Below, piece by piece: positions 9,637-17,757 of a DNA stretch of 64,000 nt. Each line of letters begins with the position of its first letter. Position 1 is the stretch's first letter. The stretch is from Pseudomonas sediminis (GTDB lineage: Bacteria > Pseudomonadota > Gammaproteobacteria > Pseudomonadales > Pseudomonadaceae). The stretch lies in contig NZ_NIQU01000001.1 of assembly GCF_002741105.1 (NCBI RefSeq), forward strand, positions 248,001-312,000. The letters run 5' to 3'. The position numbers and the translations under genes were made by a program. The notes under the pieces are model-generated. The model ran no database searches and was not told where the DNA came from. It saw nothing but the letters and a program-made list of their open reading frames with translations.

Positions 9637-9665
9637 AAAAGGCCCAGCCAAGTGCTGGGCCTTTT
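9637..9665. terminator. Bidirectional intrinsic terminator
   Basis: A 12-bp perfect stem (AAAAGGCCCAGC at 9637-9648, GCTGGGCCTTTT at 9654-9665) with loop CAAGT lies between the convergent stops of the pyrophosphatase and the ParB/Srx-like gene. The A and T runs at the two ends allow use in both directions. Confidence 0.9.
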
Positions 9666-9677
9666 CAATCACAGCCT

Positions 9678-10607
9678 TCAACTTTTCCCGGCCAGAGCCT
9701 TCTTGTAGCTGGTGGCGTAGTTCAGCTTGCGGCCGGCCACCTTGTTCAGCTCCTTGCGGTCCATCGACGAATAAACACCCAACTCACGGGCCTTGAATCC
9801 ACTGCTGCCGACTTCGTCTTCCGGTGCGAGCGCCACCATCTTCTTCGCAGCAATTTCGACCGCATCGCGGTAATCGCCACGGTCACTTAGGTCATATGTA
9901 TCCAGCGACATCACCGAACGCAGCCAGTTGCCCCAATAGAACTCCAGAAACTCAGGGGCCACTTCGCCAGAACGCGGCTTGTCGTAACCCACCTCGCGAG
10001 TGAAGTACACCAGCGCTCGATAGGGGTCGTTGGCCAGATGCTGCAAACCGAGCTGGCTCGGTATCTGTTGAGGATCGATGGCCTGGCCGTTGCCGTCCTT
10101 GAGCCAGACCTTGCGCGCCTGCGCCATGCGTTGCCAGAAGCTGGCCATGTCAGCGCTGTCGCTGAAGTTGTCAGTCACCCGCACCCACATGTTCAGGTTT
10201 TCGCCGCCCTTGGGATGCTCCACAAGCACGGTGAAAGTGTGATGACCATCGGTAAGGAACAACTTGCCTTCGGGACCAATGACCACGGTTTTCATCTCGC
10301 TGCTACGAGCACCGACCTTATCCTGGCAGGTGAAACTTTCCGGTTTCCGCAGGTCGGCGTCACCTGGCACATTGGCACTCTCGCCCTGCCCGTTGGCCTC
10401 GCAATATTCGTCGAACAGTTTATTGCGCTCTTGCGCGAAGCGGCCGAGCTTGTAGTAGATCTGGTCATACCCAACCGCAGCCTGGGTCGGGTGCAACGCT
10501 TGCAGCGGCACCTGAAGCAACTCACCGGGCTTGGCTGCACTGTAATCCTGGGCCAGGACGGTCGAACTCAGGCCGAGCGCAACCAGTATCAAAGTGATTT
10601 GACGCAT
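9678..10607 (-). CDS. Secreted ParB/Srx (ParB-like catalytic domain) family protein
   Basis: 309 residues with a signal peptide (MRQITLILVALGLSSTVLA, cleavage before QDYS). The segment LQVPLQALHPTQAAVGYDQI and the later 'KLFLTDGHHTFTVL' match the ParB/sulfiredoxin-like fold, as in a family of proteins annotated as putative ParB-like nucleases; the DGHH motif is the likely catalytic or phosphate-binding centre. The rest (ARKVWLKDGNG, EFYWGNWLR) belongs to the same family. The biochemical role is unknown and export to the periplasm makes chromosome partitioning unlikely. The ATG at 10607 is preceded by GGAGATG at proper spacing. It follows the porin gene, separated by a terminator. Confidence 0.85.
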   Translation of the reverse strand: MRQITLILVALGLSSTVLAQDYSAAKPGELLQVPLQALHPTQAAVGYDQIYYKLGRFAQERNKLFDEYCEANGQGESANVPGDADLRKPESFTCQDKVGARSSEMKTVVIGPEGKLFLTDGHHTFTVLVEHPKGGENLNMWVRVTDNFSDSADMASFWQRMAQARKVWLKDGNGQAIDPQQIPSQLGLQHLANDPYRALVYFTREVGYDKPRSGEVAPEFLEFYWGNWLRSVMSLDTYDLSDRGDYRDAVEIAAKKMVALAPEDEVGSSGFKARELGVYSSMDRKELNKVAGRKLNYATSYKKALAGKS

Positions 10608-10639
10608 CGAAACATCTCCAAAGGACTTGGCGATAAAAA

Positions 10640-10660
10640 AGCCCCGCCATTGGCGGGGCT
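10640..10660 (-). terminator. Intrinsic terminator of the porin gene
   Basis: A nearly continuous inverted repeat (AGCCCCGCCA at 10640-10649, TGGCGGGGCT at 10651-10660) is followed on the minus strand by a run of six or more T, 30 bases past the porin stop. It separates the porin from the ParB/Srx gene. Confidence 0.88.
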
Positions 10661-10689
10661 CAATCAGGAGCAACGGATGAAGGTATTGC

Positions 10690-11994
10690 TTAGAACACGT
10701 ACTGCAGGCGACCTACGATTGCCTTGCCGTCATCCTGCACGCTCTTGCCACCCACCTGGTTAGAGGTGTTGATGTTGTCCACCTGATAATCGATGTAGTT
10801 CAGGCTGGTACGGACGGACGGAGTAACGAAGTAGTTCACACCCACTACCATGGCCTTGGTCTCGAACTCGTCGTTGACGTCGTCAGCCACGATACCGGCA
10901 AGACCCAGGTTGCCCGGAATGGCAGCCGCATCGGAATCGATTGTGGTGCTTTCGTAACGGGCGAAGACTTCCCAGGAACCCTTCATGTTGTCCGGCTTGT
11001 CCCACTTGCCGTCAGCGGCCTTGTACTGGCGCACGCCGTTGAACATGTAGGAAACCTGCGCGTAGTAGCCGCTGAGATCAACATCGGACTTCGCACCGGC
11101 CAGGGTTTCACCACTGATCTGACGCTGGAAGTACTCAGCCTGAGCACGGAAAGCACCGAACTGAGCACCGGACTCCAGCACCCACTCGACGTCTTTGTCA
11201 GCCACGCGCACGTCGCCGAAGGTCAGGCGGAAATCGTTGTCGCTGCGAATACCCATGCGGGTACGGGCACGGGCACGGTTATCGTCGGACTCGCTGTTGT
11301 GGTAGTTGGCGGCGAGGTGAATAACGTCGGTGCCGTTGAGGTAAGGAGCCCAGTGAGCGCGCAGGGTGTAGCCGTACAGCTCGTCGTTCTCTTCGCCCTT
11401 GTAGTTGTTGTCGCCTTCATAGGTGGCAACTTGGGCCATCAGGCCGTAGTTGTCGCCCGAATGCTTGAAGTTGACGCCGAACTGGGTGTCCTCATCGCCA
11501 TTGAGGAAATCGTACATGAACGGGCGTTCGATGGCGGTGATCCAGGAAGAACTGGTGGTGTTTTCCAGACCGTAATCGACGCCGAAACGCCCTACGGTGA
11601 AGGTACCGATATCCAGACCGGTATAGGCAATGAAAGCGCGGTCGACACTGGTGTCGTCATACTCGTCGTAGCTCAGGCGCAGCCCCCAGTCCCAATCGCT
11701 GTAAGCGGTACCTTCCAGGCCAAACTCACCGCGGCGGATGAAGGTATTGAAGGTATCGTCGAACGGCTTGTTCTGGTCGGCAGCCATCAGACCGTCGAAC
11801 TGAGTGGCATCCCACTGCAGCTTGCCGCTCAGCTTGAAGCTGAACGCCTTGTCGGTGGTAGCGACTTCCAGGCCGCCTTTGGTCTTGATCACGAGGTCGG
11901 CGCCGTCAGTGGTGACGGTGCCGGCAAAAGCCTGGGCGGAGACGGCCAGAGCCAGGGCGCTGGCTGCGAAACCGGCGAAGTGCTTACGGATCAT
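10690..11994 (-). CDS. OprP/OprO-type phosphate- or pyrophosphate-selective porin
   Basis: 434 residues, close to OprP and OprO (about 440). Signal peptide MIRKHFAGFAASALALAVSA with cleavage at AFA|GTV. The mature protein has the 16-strand barrel pattern ending in the C-terminal phenylalanine (RLQYVF) needed for outer-membrane insertion. Diagnostic family segments are FSFKLSGKLQWDATQF, FIRRGEFGLEGTAY and VDYGLENTTSSSWITAIERP. Such trimers form anion channels for phosphate or PPi. Terminator downstream; the upstream region has a weak PhoB half-site. Neighbouring an exported pyrophosphatase fits phosphate acquisition (inference). Whether it is OprP-like or OprO-like in specificity is undecided. 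Confidence 0.9.
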   Translation of the reverse strand: MIRKHFAGFAASALALAVSAQAFAGTVTTDGADLVIKTKGGLEVATTDKAFSFKLSGKLQWDATQFDGLMAADQNKPFDDTFNTFIRRGEFGLEGTAYSDWDWGLRLSYDEYDDTSVDRAFIAYTGLDIGTFTVGRFGVDYGLENTTSSSWITAIERPFMYDFLNGDEDTQFGVNFKHSGDNYGLMAQVATYEGDNNYKGEENDELYGYTLRAHWAPYLNGTDVIHLAANYHNSESDDNRARARTRMGIRSDNDFRLTFGDVRVADKDVEWVLESGAQFGAFRAQAEYFQRQISGETLAGAKSDVDLSGYYAQVSYMFNGVRQYKAADGKWDKPDNMKGSWEVFARYESTTIDSDAAAIPGNLGLAGIVADDVNDEFETKAMVVGVNYFVTPSVRTSLNYIDYQVDNINTSNQVGGKSVQDDGKAIVGRLQYVF

Positions 11995-12096
11995 CGAGGA
12001 TTCCCCTGTTGGACTTTAAGTGTTGAAAACACCCGAGCTGTAGGCTCGTTCGTGTTGGGGGGAATCTTGGCGAGGGGTTATTTCAGCGCAGTTGCC

Positions 12097-12120
12097 GATA
12101 TATAAAGATTTGATGACAAC
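12097..12120 (-). promoter_or_regulatory. Possible promoter with PhoB half-site upstream of the porin
   Basis: On the minus strand, TTGTCATCAAATC followed by TTTATATATC occurs about 105-125 bases before the porin start. TTGTCAT matches the first Pho-box half (CTGTCAT) at 6 of 7 positions, but the second half-site is poor. The AT-rich TATATA could be a -10 element. This is a weak call. Confidence 0.3.
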
Positions 12121-12153
12121 GGAACTTTTTACTTCCGATACTTATAAGCAGCA

Positions 12154-12486
12154 TCAAGAGGGATGCAACCTTGGCCCCAGCAGGATGATCGAGGCCCCCA
12201 ACAGACACAGCGCAGCACCCAACCAGTCGCTGAGCATTGGCCGGGTCTTTTCAATCAAGGCCAGCCACACCAGCGAAGCGACGATATAGACACCGCCATA
12301 GGCGGCATACGCGCGACCAGCGAAGGAGGCTTCGACGCGGGTCAGAATCAGTGCGAACAGCGCCAGGCTGAGCAGCCCGGGCGCGATCCACCAGGCGCTG
12401 CGATCAAGCCGCAGCCACATCCAGAAGGCATAACAGCCGGCGATCTCGAACAGGGCCGCCAACAGAAACCATAGATAGTTGATCAT
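12154..12486 (-). CDS. YnfA/UPF0060 family small membrane protein
   Basis: 110 residues with four predicted transmembrane helices, beginning [20 protein letters not shown] and carrying the family-typical [19 protein letters not shown] segment (here [19 protein letters not shown]). UPF0060 proteins resemble small multidrug resistance transporters; substrate unknown. GGAGG lies 5 bases before the ATG. It follows the hypothetical gene at 12496-12924 with a 9-base gap, so the two are probably cotranscribed. Confidence 0.92.
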   Translation of the reverse strand: MINYLWFLLAALFEIAGCYAFWMWLRLDRSAWWIAPGLLSLALFALILTRVEASFAGRAYAAYGGVYIVASLVWLALIEKTRPMLSDWLGAALCLLGASIILLGPRLHPS

Positions 12487-12495
12487 CCTCGCCTC

Positions 12496-12924
12496 CTAAC
12501 CGCGCAAAGCGCCTTCGCGCTCCCAGGCGCAACGCACGCGTAGCCCACCTTCCTGCGGACTATGAAAGCCGCTATCGGACTCCCAGCGAAAGGTATGCAT
12601 GCCGTTGAGTTCGGTTTCCAGATGCACCACCGCGCTGGCCCAGTACAGACGCTTGAGCAGCGCCTCGAAGGCTTCGATCCACAGGTTCCATTCGTACTCG
12701 ATCGCGCCATAGCTGGCGCCGAAGTGGATCACCTGGGTCTGGTACAAGCCGGCACCGGGTAGATCGCAGAAGGAGAACATTTCACGACCAAGAAACGGCC
12801 AGAGCTCACCGGCCGGCAATTCGGCCAGCACGCCATGATTGGTTTCACGGCGCAGGCGACGTTGCTCGGGGTCATCCGAGGGCCAGTCGCGGATGCAGCC
12901 ATAGACGATGGATTCGGACTCCAC
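12496..12924 (-). CDS. Conserved hypothetical protein
   Basis: 142 residues from a GTG start at 12924, with GGAG 7 bases upstream. No signal peptide or membrane segment. It is rich in Trp, Tyr and acidic residues (for example YGAIEYEWNLWIEAFEALL and FRWESDSGFHSPQEGGLRVR), suggesting a compact cytoplasmic alpha/beta protein. I do not recognise a functional family. It is the first gene of a two-gene unit with the YnfA-like membrane protein, 9 bases apart. Confidence 0.72.
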   Translation of the reverse strand: MESESIVYGCIRDWPSDDPEQRRLRRETNHGVLAELPAGELWPFLGREMFSFCDLPGAGLYQTQVIHFGASYGAIEYEWNLWIEAFEALLKRLYWASAVVHLETELNGMHTFRWESDSGFHSPQEGGLRVRCAWEREGALRG

Positions 12925-12998
12925 ACCGGCACTCCTGAAAAAGCAGAACGCCTTCTAACACAGCACGCCTGGGCAAGAAAGGAACTGCTGCCAATTCT

Positions 12999-14162
12999 TC
13001 AGCGAGGCTGACGTCTGCTACGCCCCAGCAACCACGCCACCAGCGTCATCACCAGCGCCAATGCAGTGAGCACTGCAAACGGCAGACGGTAGCTGCCGGA
13101 CATGTCGCGCGCCAAGCCGGTGAGAATGGGCGTCAGGCAACCCAGGCTGTAACCGGTGAACAGCATCATCGCCGTCCAGCGGCTGACAGCCATCGGCGAG
13201 CCGGCTTCGTAGAGCGGTAGCACCAGCGACAGGGCGAAGGAGCCGCCCAGCGAAAAACCCAGGATCACCGCCCACAGTTCCGGAACGAAACGCGGCATAA
13301 AGGTGACCATCGCCAGGCAACCGCAGGTGACCGCACCGCAAGCCAACAGTAGCGGATAACGCGCGTTGTAGCGCTGCGCCAGCCAGGGCAGCAGGAACGA
13401 GCTGGGCAGCCCCATGAGCATGGCCAGACTAAGCAGCGAGTTGCTGCGCAGCATGCTCAGCCCCGCTTCGTGATAACGCGCCACGGCCCAGGTCGCGATG
13501 GCATAGAACAAGCCCGCTTGAATGGCGAAGAAGCAACTGATCAGCCACGCGCGCGGCTGCCGCCAGGGCAGGCCACCGCTTTCCTGCTCATTGGCAGCAC
13601 CCGCCTGGTTGGGCAGCCACAGCCAGAGCATGACCCCGAACAGCGCAGGTGCAGCCCATACCGCCAGGCCCAGGTGCCAGGCGTCACCGAACAACACGGT
13701 GGCCGGCGCGGTGAGCACTGCGCCACCAGCCCCACCAATGGCCATACCCAGTGAATACCAGCCCACCACGCGCCCCATCTGGCTGGCGAAGTGACGCTTG
13801 ATGAATCCCGACAACAACGGCCCGGCGACCGCGATGGCAGCACCCAGGGCAATGGCGCTGCCGATCAGTACCGCACTTTGGTGCGCGGCCAGACGTGCCA
13901 GCAGCGCCAGACCGATCAGCCCAAGGCAGAGCACTATGGTGCGTTCGAGCCCCCAGCGCATGGCCAGGCGCGGCGCCAGCGGTGCGAGCAGGCCCATGCA
14001 CAACACCGGCAAGGCCGTGGTCAGACTGATGAAGCTGCGACTCAGCGACAGCTCTGCAGCGATGCGTTCGATCAGCGGTGCAAGGGAAGTGATGCCGGGG
14101 CGCAAATTGATCGCCGCCAGCACCAGAGCCACTAGCAGCAGGGCCCGAGGGACTGGTTTCAC
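12999..14162 (-). CDS. CynX/NimT family major facilitator transporter
   Basis: About 387 residues, 12 predicted helices. The first helix reads ALLLVALVLAAINLRPGITS with the CynX-family NLRP..ISS-like motif just before helix 1 ends, followed by LAPLIERIAAELSLS; these are typical of the cyanate/2-nitroimidazole transporter group. The substrate cannot be assigned. An in-frame GTG at 14225 would add 21 unlikely Pro/Trp-rich residues; the GTG at 14162, preceded by GGA, gives a normal N terminus (VKPVPRALLLV). No clear operon partner. Confidence 0.88.
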   Translation of the reverse strand: MKPVPRALLLVALVLAAINLRPGITSLAPLIERIAAELSLSRSFISLTTALPVLCMGLLAPLAPRLAMRWGLERTIVLCLGLIGLALLARLAAHQSAVLIGSAIALGAAIAVAGPLLSGFIKRHFASQMGRVVGWYSLGMAIGGAGGAVLTAPATVLFGDAWHLGLAVWAAPALFGVMLWLWLPNQAGAANEQESGGLPWRQPRAWLISCFFAIQAGLFYAIATWAVARYHEAGLSMLRSNSLLSLAMLMGLPSSFLLPWLAQRYNARYPLLLACGAVTCGCLAMVTFMPRFVPELWAVILGFSLGGSFALSLVLPLYEAGSPMAVSRWTAMMLFTGYSLGCLTPILTGLARDMSGSYRLPFAVLTALALVMTLVAWLLGRSRRQPR

Positions 14163-14248
14163 GAGGTATCCGAAGTCATTACGGCAGGCAGGCCGGGGCG
14201 GCCACCCTACCCCCGGAGGCCACACCAGGCAAGCCTGCCGGCGAAAAT

Positions 14249-14268
14249 AGCTGACCCTATGGTCAGCT
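14249..14268 (-). terminator. Terminator of the short-chain dehydrogenase gene
   Basis: An 8-bp stem (AGCTGACC at 14249-14256, GGTCAGCT at 14261-14268) with a 4-base loop, followed on the minus strand by ATTTTCG. The stop codon of the dehydrogenase gene lies inside the stem. Confidence 0.72.
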
Positions 14269-15075
14269 GATCGATTTGACCTTGCCGCGCATTTTTTCGG
14301 CCATGCTGGCCATCTCGTCGTACAGCGCCTGCGGATTCTTCTGCTTCAGTGCCCAGGCCATACGGCCCATCTCATGCGGCAGAATCAGGAAGCTGCCCTT
14401 GGCCACTTCGTCATGAATGTAAGTAGCGATATCTGCTGCGCTGATCGGCGAGCTTTCCAGCAGCTTGCCGACCTGGGCCTTCATCGCCGGAGTAGGGCCA
14501 CGGAAGGAGTCCAGCAGGTTGGTTTGGAAGAAGGATGGGCAGACCACGTGCACGCCGATCTCCAGTTGACGCAGCTCTACCAGCAGACTTTCCGACAGCG
14601 CCACCACACCGGCCTTGGCGACGTTGTAGTTGCTCATGCCCGGCCCCTGCATCAGGGCCGCCATCGAGGCGATGTTGACGATCTTGCCCTTACTCTTTTC
14701 CAGCAGCGGCAGGAATGCCTTGCAACCCTTGACCACGCCCATCAGATTGATCGAGATCTGCCAGTCCCAGTCCTCCAGCGACAGCTCGCTGAAAAAGCCG
14801 CCAGAGGCGACACCGGCGTTGTTGACGATGATGTCGATACCACCGAACTGCTCCTCGCAGGCCTGCGCCAGAGCGGTCAGCTGGCTGTAGTCACGCACGT
14901 CGCAGCGTCGGGTGAAGCCATCACCGCCAGCCTCACGGACCAGTTTCAATGTTTCCGCCAGGCCGGCCTCGTTGACGTCGGCCAGCGCCAGTCGCCAGCC
15001 CTCGCGTGCCCAACGCAGGGCAATTTCGCGTCCCAGGCCGGAGCCCGCGCCAGTGATCATCATGCGGTTTTGCAT
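14263..15075 (-). CDS. Short-chain dehydrogenase/reductase
   Basis: 270 residues of a classical SDR. The NAD(P)-binding TGAGSGLG motif lies at residues 8-15, followed by NNAG, the catalytic serine in NIASMAAL and the YNVAK catalytic Tyr/Lys. The protein should oxidise or reduce an alcohol/carbonyl pair with NAD(P)H. The C-terminal extension ('FLILPHEMGRMAWALKQKNP') is seen in Pseudomonas SDRs of unknown substrate. The ATG at 15075 is preceded by GGCAGGG; the longer reading to 15129 lacks support. Single gene with its own terminator. Confidence 0.9.
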   Translation of the reverse strand: MQNRMMITGAGSGLGREIALRWAREGWRLALADVNEAGLAETLKLVREAGGDGFTRRCDVRDYSQLTALAQACEEQFGGIDIIVNNAGVASGGFFSELSLEDWDWQISINLMGVVKGCKAFLPLLEKSKGKIVNIASMAALMQGPGMSNYNVAKAGVVALSESLLVELRQLEIGVHVVCPSFFQTNLLDSFRGPTPAMKAQVGKLLESSPISAADIATYIHDEVAKGSFLILPHEMGRMAWALKQKNPQALYDEMASMAEKMRGKVKSIS

Positions 15076-15180
15076 AGCAGCCCTGCCTTCAATGTTTGGT
15101 TGCAATGATTGGCAGTGTAGCGAAGGCAATAAAGCACCCGCGCCTTCATCAGACTTATGAATAGGCAGGGCAAATCGCGA

Positions 15181-15549
15181 TCAAGCCTTGTTGCGCCAGC
15201 GCCAGATCAGCCAGCCGTATACGGTCAGGTTGACCAACACCACGATCGCGCCCAGATAGAGCTGGATCTTTGGCGTGAGCCCGGCCGGATAGATCAGCGG
15301 TATCAGGTAATGCTCGATAAAGCCGCCGTCATAGCCAGCCTGCCCGGCCGCGCGGCGTAACTGGTTTTCCCAGGGCGTCAGCGGACAACCCAGATGCAAA
15401 CACTCCACCACGATGCCCCAGACCACTGCAGGTATATGCAGCCAGATCAGACGCGGCCAGCGCAGCAGCAACAAGCCACCCAGTAGCACGAACAGGATGA
15501 AACCCAGGTGCACCAGCACCAGGGCATCGGCAGCCATGCGCCAAAGCAT
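15181..15549 (-). CDS. DUF2784 family membrane protein
   Basis: 122 residues, three to four transmembrane helices. It matches DUF2784 by VLVHLGFILFVLLGGLL near the start and by WGIVVECLHLGCPLTPWENQL, followed by FIEHYLIPLIYP. Function unknown. It starts 6 bases after the stop of the cupin gene, suggesting cotranscription. The ribosome site at 15549 is weak, consistent with coupling. Confidence 0.9.
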   Translation of the reverse strand: MLWRMAADALVLVHLGFILFVLLGGLLLLRWPRLIWLHIPAVVWGIVVECLHLGCPLTPWENQLRRAAGQAGYDGGFIEHYLIPLIYPAGLTPKIQLYLGAIVVLVNLTVYGWLIWRWRNKA

Positions 15550-15555
15550 TGCGGC

Positions 15556-15885
15556 TCAGTCCACCACGAACAGGCGTGCGCCAGACATCGTCGATGAACG
15601 ATGAGCCTCGGCCCCATCCGCCACCTGATAACTCATACCAGGCTTGAGCACGAATACCCGACCATCCTCAAGCTCGGTGGTCAGCTCTCCCTCCAGGCAC
15701 AACAGCACATGCCCTTTCCGGCACCAATGGTCGGCCAGGTAGCCCGGCGAATACTCGACCATGCGCACACGCAGCGCACCGAACTGGCAAGTACGCCAAC
15801 GTGCAACGCCACGCTCACCCGGATGCTCGGTCGCTGGTATAGCAGCCCAGTCCGTTACGCCAAAGGGAATATCACTGATCTGCAT
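15556..15885 (-). CDS. Small single-domain cupin (DHCW-type)
   Basis: 109 residues beginning MQISDIPFGVTDWAAIPATE. The cupin barrel is visible in VRMVEYSPGYLADHWCRKGH (motif 1-like, with the family-typical D-H-x-C region) and in LCLEGELTTELEDG and FVLKPGMSYQVAD (motif 2 region). Metal ligands look reduced relative to enzymatic cupins, so a binding or stabilising role is possible. GGAG lies 7 bases before the ATG. First of two genes with DUF2784. Confidence 0.83.
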   Translation of the reverse strand: MQISDIPFGVTDWAAIPATEHPGERGVARWRTCQFGALRVRMVEYSPGYLADHWCRKGHVLLCLEGELTTELEDGRVFVLKPGMSYQVADGAEAHRSSTMSGARLFVVD

Positions 15886-16077
15886 CGCCCAACTCCACCG
15901 AAAGAGAGCGCCACCTTAACGCAGACACCCCGAGGCAAAATAAATAGAAAGAGACTCTCTAGGAACAAAAATTAATTGACCAACACTATCAAGACCATGC
16001 AAAGGCCACATTTCCCGACACTGACGAACAGGACTAGCCTCTCTTACATGAAGAAATGATTCTCAACGAGGTGCATC

Positions 16078-16302
16078 ATGCTCAAGACCCTGACCTTCAC
16101 CATCATGCACTTCTGCATCGCCTTCGCCGTCACCTACGCCCTGACTGGCAGTGTCGCAGCCAGCGGCATGGTGGCGGCCATCGAGCCCCTGTGCAACTCG
16201 GTGGGCTTCTACTTTCACGAGAAGGTCTGGCAGCGTTTCGAACGCCGTCGTCAGCCTGCGGCAGAGCGCCCAAAGCATGCCTGGCTGCACCACCACGCCT
16301 GA
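16078..16302 (+). CDS. DUF2061 family membrane protein
   Basis: 74 residues. The sequence MLKTLTFTIMHFCIAFAVTY followed by ALTGSVAASGMVAAIEPLCN and FYFHEKVWQRF is the DUF2061 pattern: two transmembrane helices and a conserved HEK.W motif. Function unknown. GAGG lies 6 bases before the ATG. It sits alone between the cupin/DUF2784 pair (divergent) and the hydrolase-MlaA pair. Confidence 0.92.
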   Translation: MLKTLTFTIMHFCIAFAVTYALTGSVAASGMVAAIEPLCNSVGFYFHEKVWQRFERRRQPAAERPKHAWLHHHA

Positions 16303-16458
16303 ATGAAAAAGCCTGAAGTCAGTCGTCGCGCGCCTCTGGTGGAGGCTACGCATGTTTCCTTGAGATAAGGCAGGATAGTCTGGCACTTTGCCCCGCTTGC
16401 TGCTGTCATAAGCCAGCTGCTCAACCCAGACGTTCTCTTATTCAAAGGGACTTAATAC

Positions 16459-17757
16459 ATGCCCAGCCTTGCCCGACTCGCCGCCTTGCTCGGCGGCCTG
16501 GTCTTCTGTGCTTCCGCGATGGCCGCCGACGTGGATGCCGAAAGCTACGGCTACCCACTGGCCAACCCTTTCGAGGCGACCATCGCCACCACGCCGCCGG
16601 AGCTGCGCCCGACGCTGCCGGCCGATGGCGACATCCGGCAACGCGACTACTCGGTACGCCTGCGCCCGGATCGTGAGTTTGAATTGCTGGACAACTTCTG
16701 GCCAGTGACCAAGCTGCGTTACCGCCTGGCCCAGCAGAACGGTCGTGCGCCGCTGATTTTCATCATCTCCGGCACCGGCGCGCACTACGCCAGCGGCACC
16801 ACCGAGTACCTGAAGAAGCTGTTCTACGGCGCTGGTTTCCATGTCGTGCAGCTGTCGTCACCGACCAGCTACGACTTCATGGCAGCTGCCTCGCGCTCGG
16901 CCACGCCAGGCTACAGCCCGGATGATGCCGACGATCTGTACCGCGCCATGCAGGCCGTGCGTGCTCAGCATCCAAAGCTGGAGGTCAGCGAGTTCCTGCT
17001 GACCGGCTACAGCCTGGGGGCGCTGCATGCCGCCTTCGTCAGCCAGTTGGACGAAACCCGGCGTGCCTTCGATTTCAAACGCGTGCTGCTGCTCAACCCG
17101 CCGGTCAATCTCTACACCTCTGTCAGCAACCTGGACAAGCTGGTGCAGACCAAGGTGCAAGGCATCGACAACAGCACCAATTTCTATGACCTGGTGCTGG
17201 GCAAGCTGACTCGCTACTTCAACGACAAGGGCTACCTCGATATCAACGAGGCCATGCTCTACGACTTCCAGCAATCCAAGGAAAAACTCTCCGACGAGCA
17301 GATGGCGATGCTGATCGGCACCTCGTTCCGCTTCTCGTCGGCTGATATCGTCTTCACTTCGGACCTGCTCAACCGCCGTGGCCTGATCACTCCGCGCGAC
17401 TACCGCATCACCGAGAGCACCAGCCTCACGCCGTTCTTCCAGATGGCTCTGCGCTGCGACTTCGACTGCTACATCGCCGAACAACTGATGCCCATGTGGC
17501 GTGCGCGCTATGACGGCGGCAGCCTCAACCAGTTGATCGACAAGAGCAGCCTCTACGCCCTGGAGGACTACCTCAAAGGCAGCGACAAGGTCTCGGTGAT
17601 GCACAATGCCGACGACCTGATCCTCGGCCCGGGCGATATCGGCTTCCTGCGCCGCACCTTCGGCGACCGCCTGACCCTTTACCCGCGTGGCGGGCACTGC
17701 GGCAACCTCAACTATCGCGTCAACAGCGACGCCATGCTGGAGTTCTTCCGTGGTTAA
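16459..17757 (+). CDS. Exported alpha/beta hydrolase-like protein coupled to MlaA
   Basis: 432 residues with a signal peptide (cleavage near AMA|ADVDAES, about residue 22). The middle contains a hydrolase-type core: LIFIISGTGAHYASGTTEYL (oxyanion region), the nucleophile elbow TGYSLGA, the acid segment VMHNADDLILGPGD and the histidine in RGGHCGNL. Homologues in Pseudomonas have, to my knowledge, been labelled serine/threonine kinases in some annotations; no kinase motif is present here. Its end overlaps the mlaA GTG start by 8 bases, so the two are translationally coupled and probably act together in envelope lipid handling (inference). The substrate is unknown. Confidence 0.85.
   Translation: MPSLARLAALLGGLVFCASAMAADVDAESYGYPLANPFEATIATTPPELRPTLPADGDIRQRDYSVRLRPDREFELLDNFWPVTKLRYRLAQQNGRAPLIFIISGTGAHYASGTTEYLKKLFYGAGFHVVQLSSPTSYDFMAAASRSATPGYSPDDADDLYRAMQAVRAQHPKLEVSEFLLTGYSLGALHAAFVSQLDETRRAFDFKRVLLLNPPVNLYTSVSNLDKLVQTKVQGIDNSTNFYDLVLGKLTRYFNDKGYLDINEAMLYDFQQSKEKLSDEQMAMLIGTSFRFSSADIVFTSDLLNRRGLITPRDYRITESTSLTPFFQMALRCDFDCYIAEQLMPMWRARYDGGSLNQLIDKSSLYALEDYLKGSDKVSVMHNADDLILGPGDIGFLRRTFGDRLTLYPRGGHCGNLNYRVNSDAMLEFFRG

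Noticed and set aside
16050..16070. Fur-like ATGATTCTCA upstream of the DUF2061 gene
   Set aside because: Only about half of the 19-base consensus matches and nothing else suggests iron control.
16381..16411. TGGCAC...TTGC resembling a sigma-54 promoter and CTGTCATAA resembling a PhoB half-site upstream of the exported hydrolase
   Set aside because: The GG to GC spacing is 15, not 10, and the second PhoB half-site is missing.
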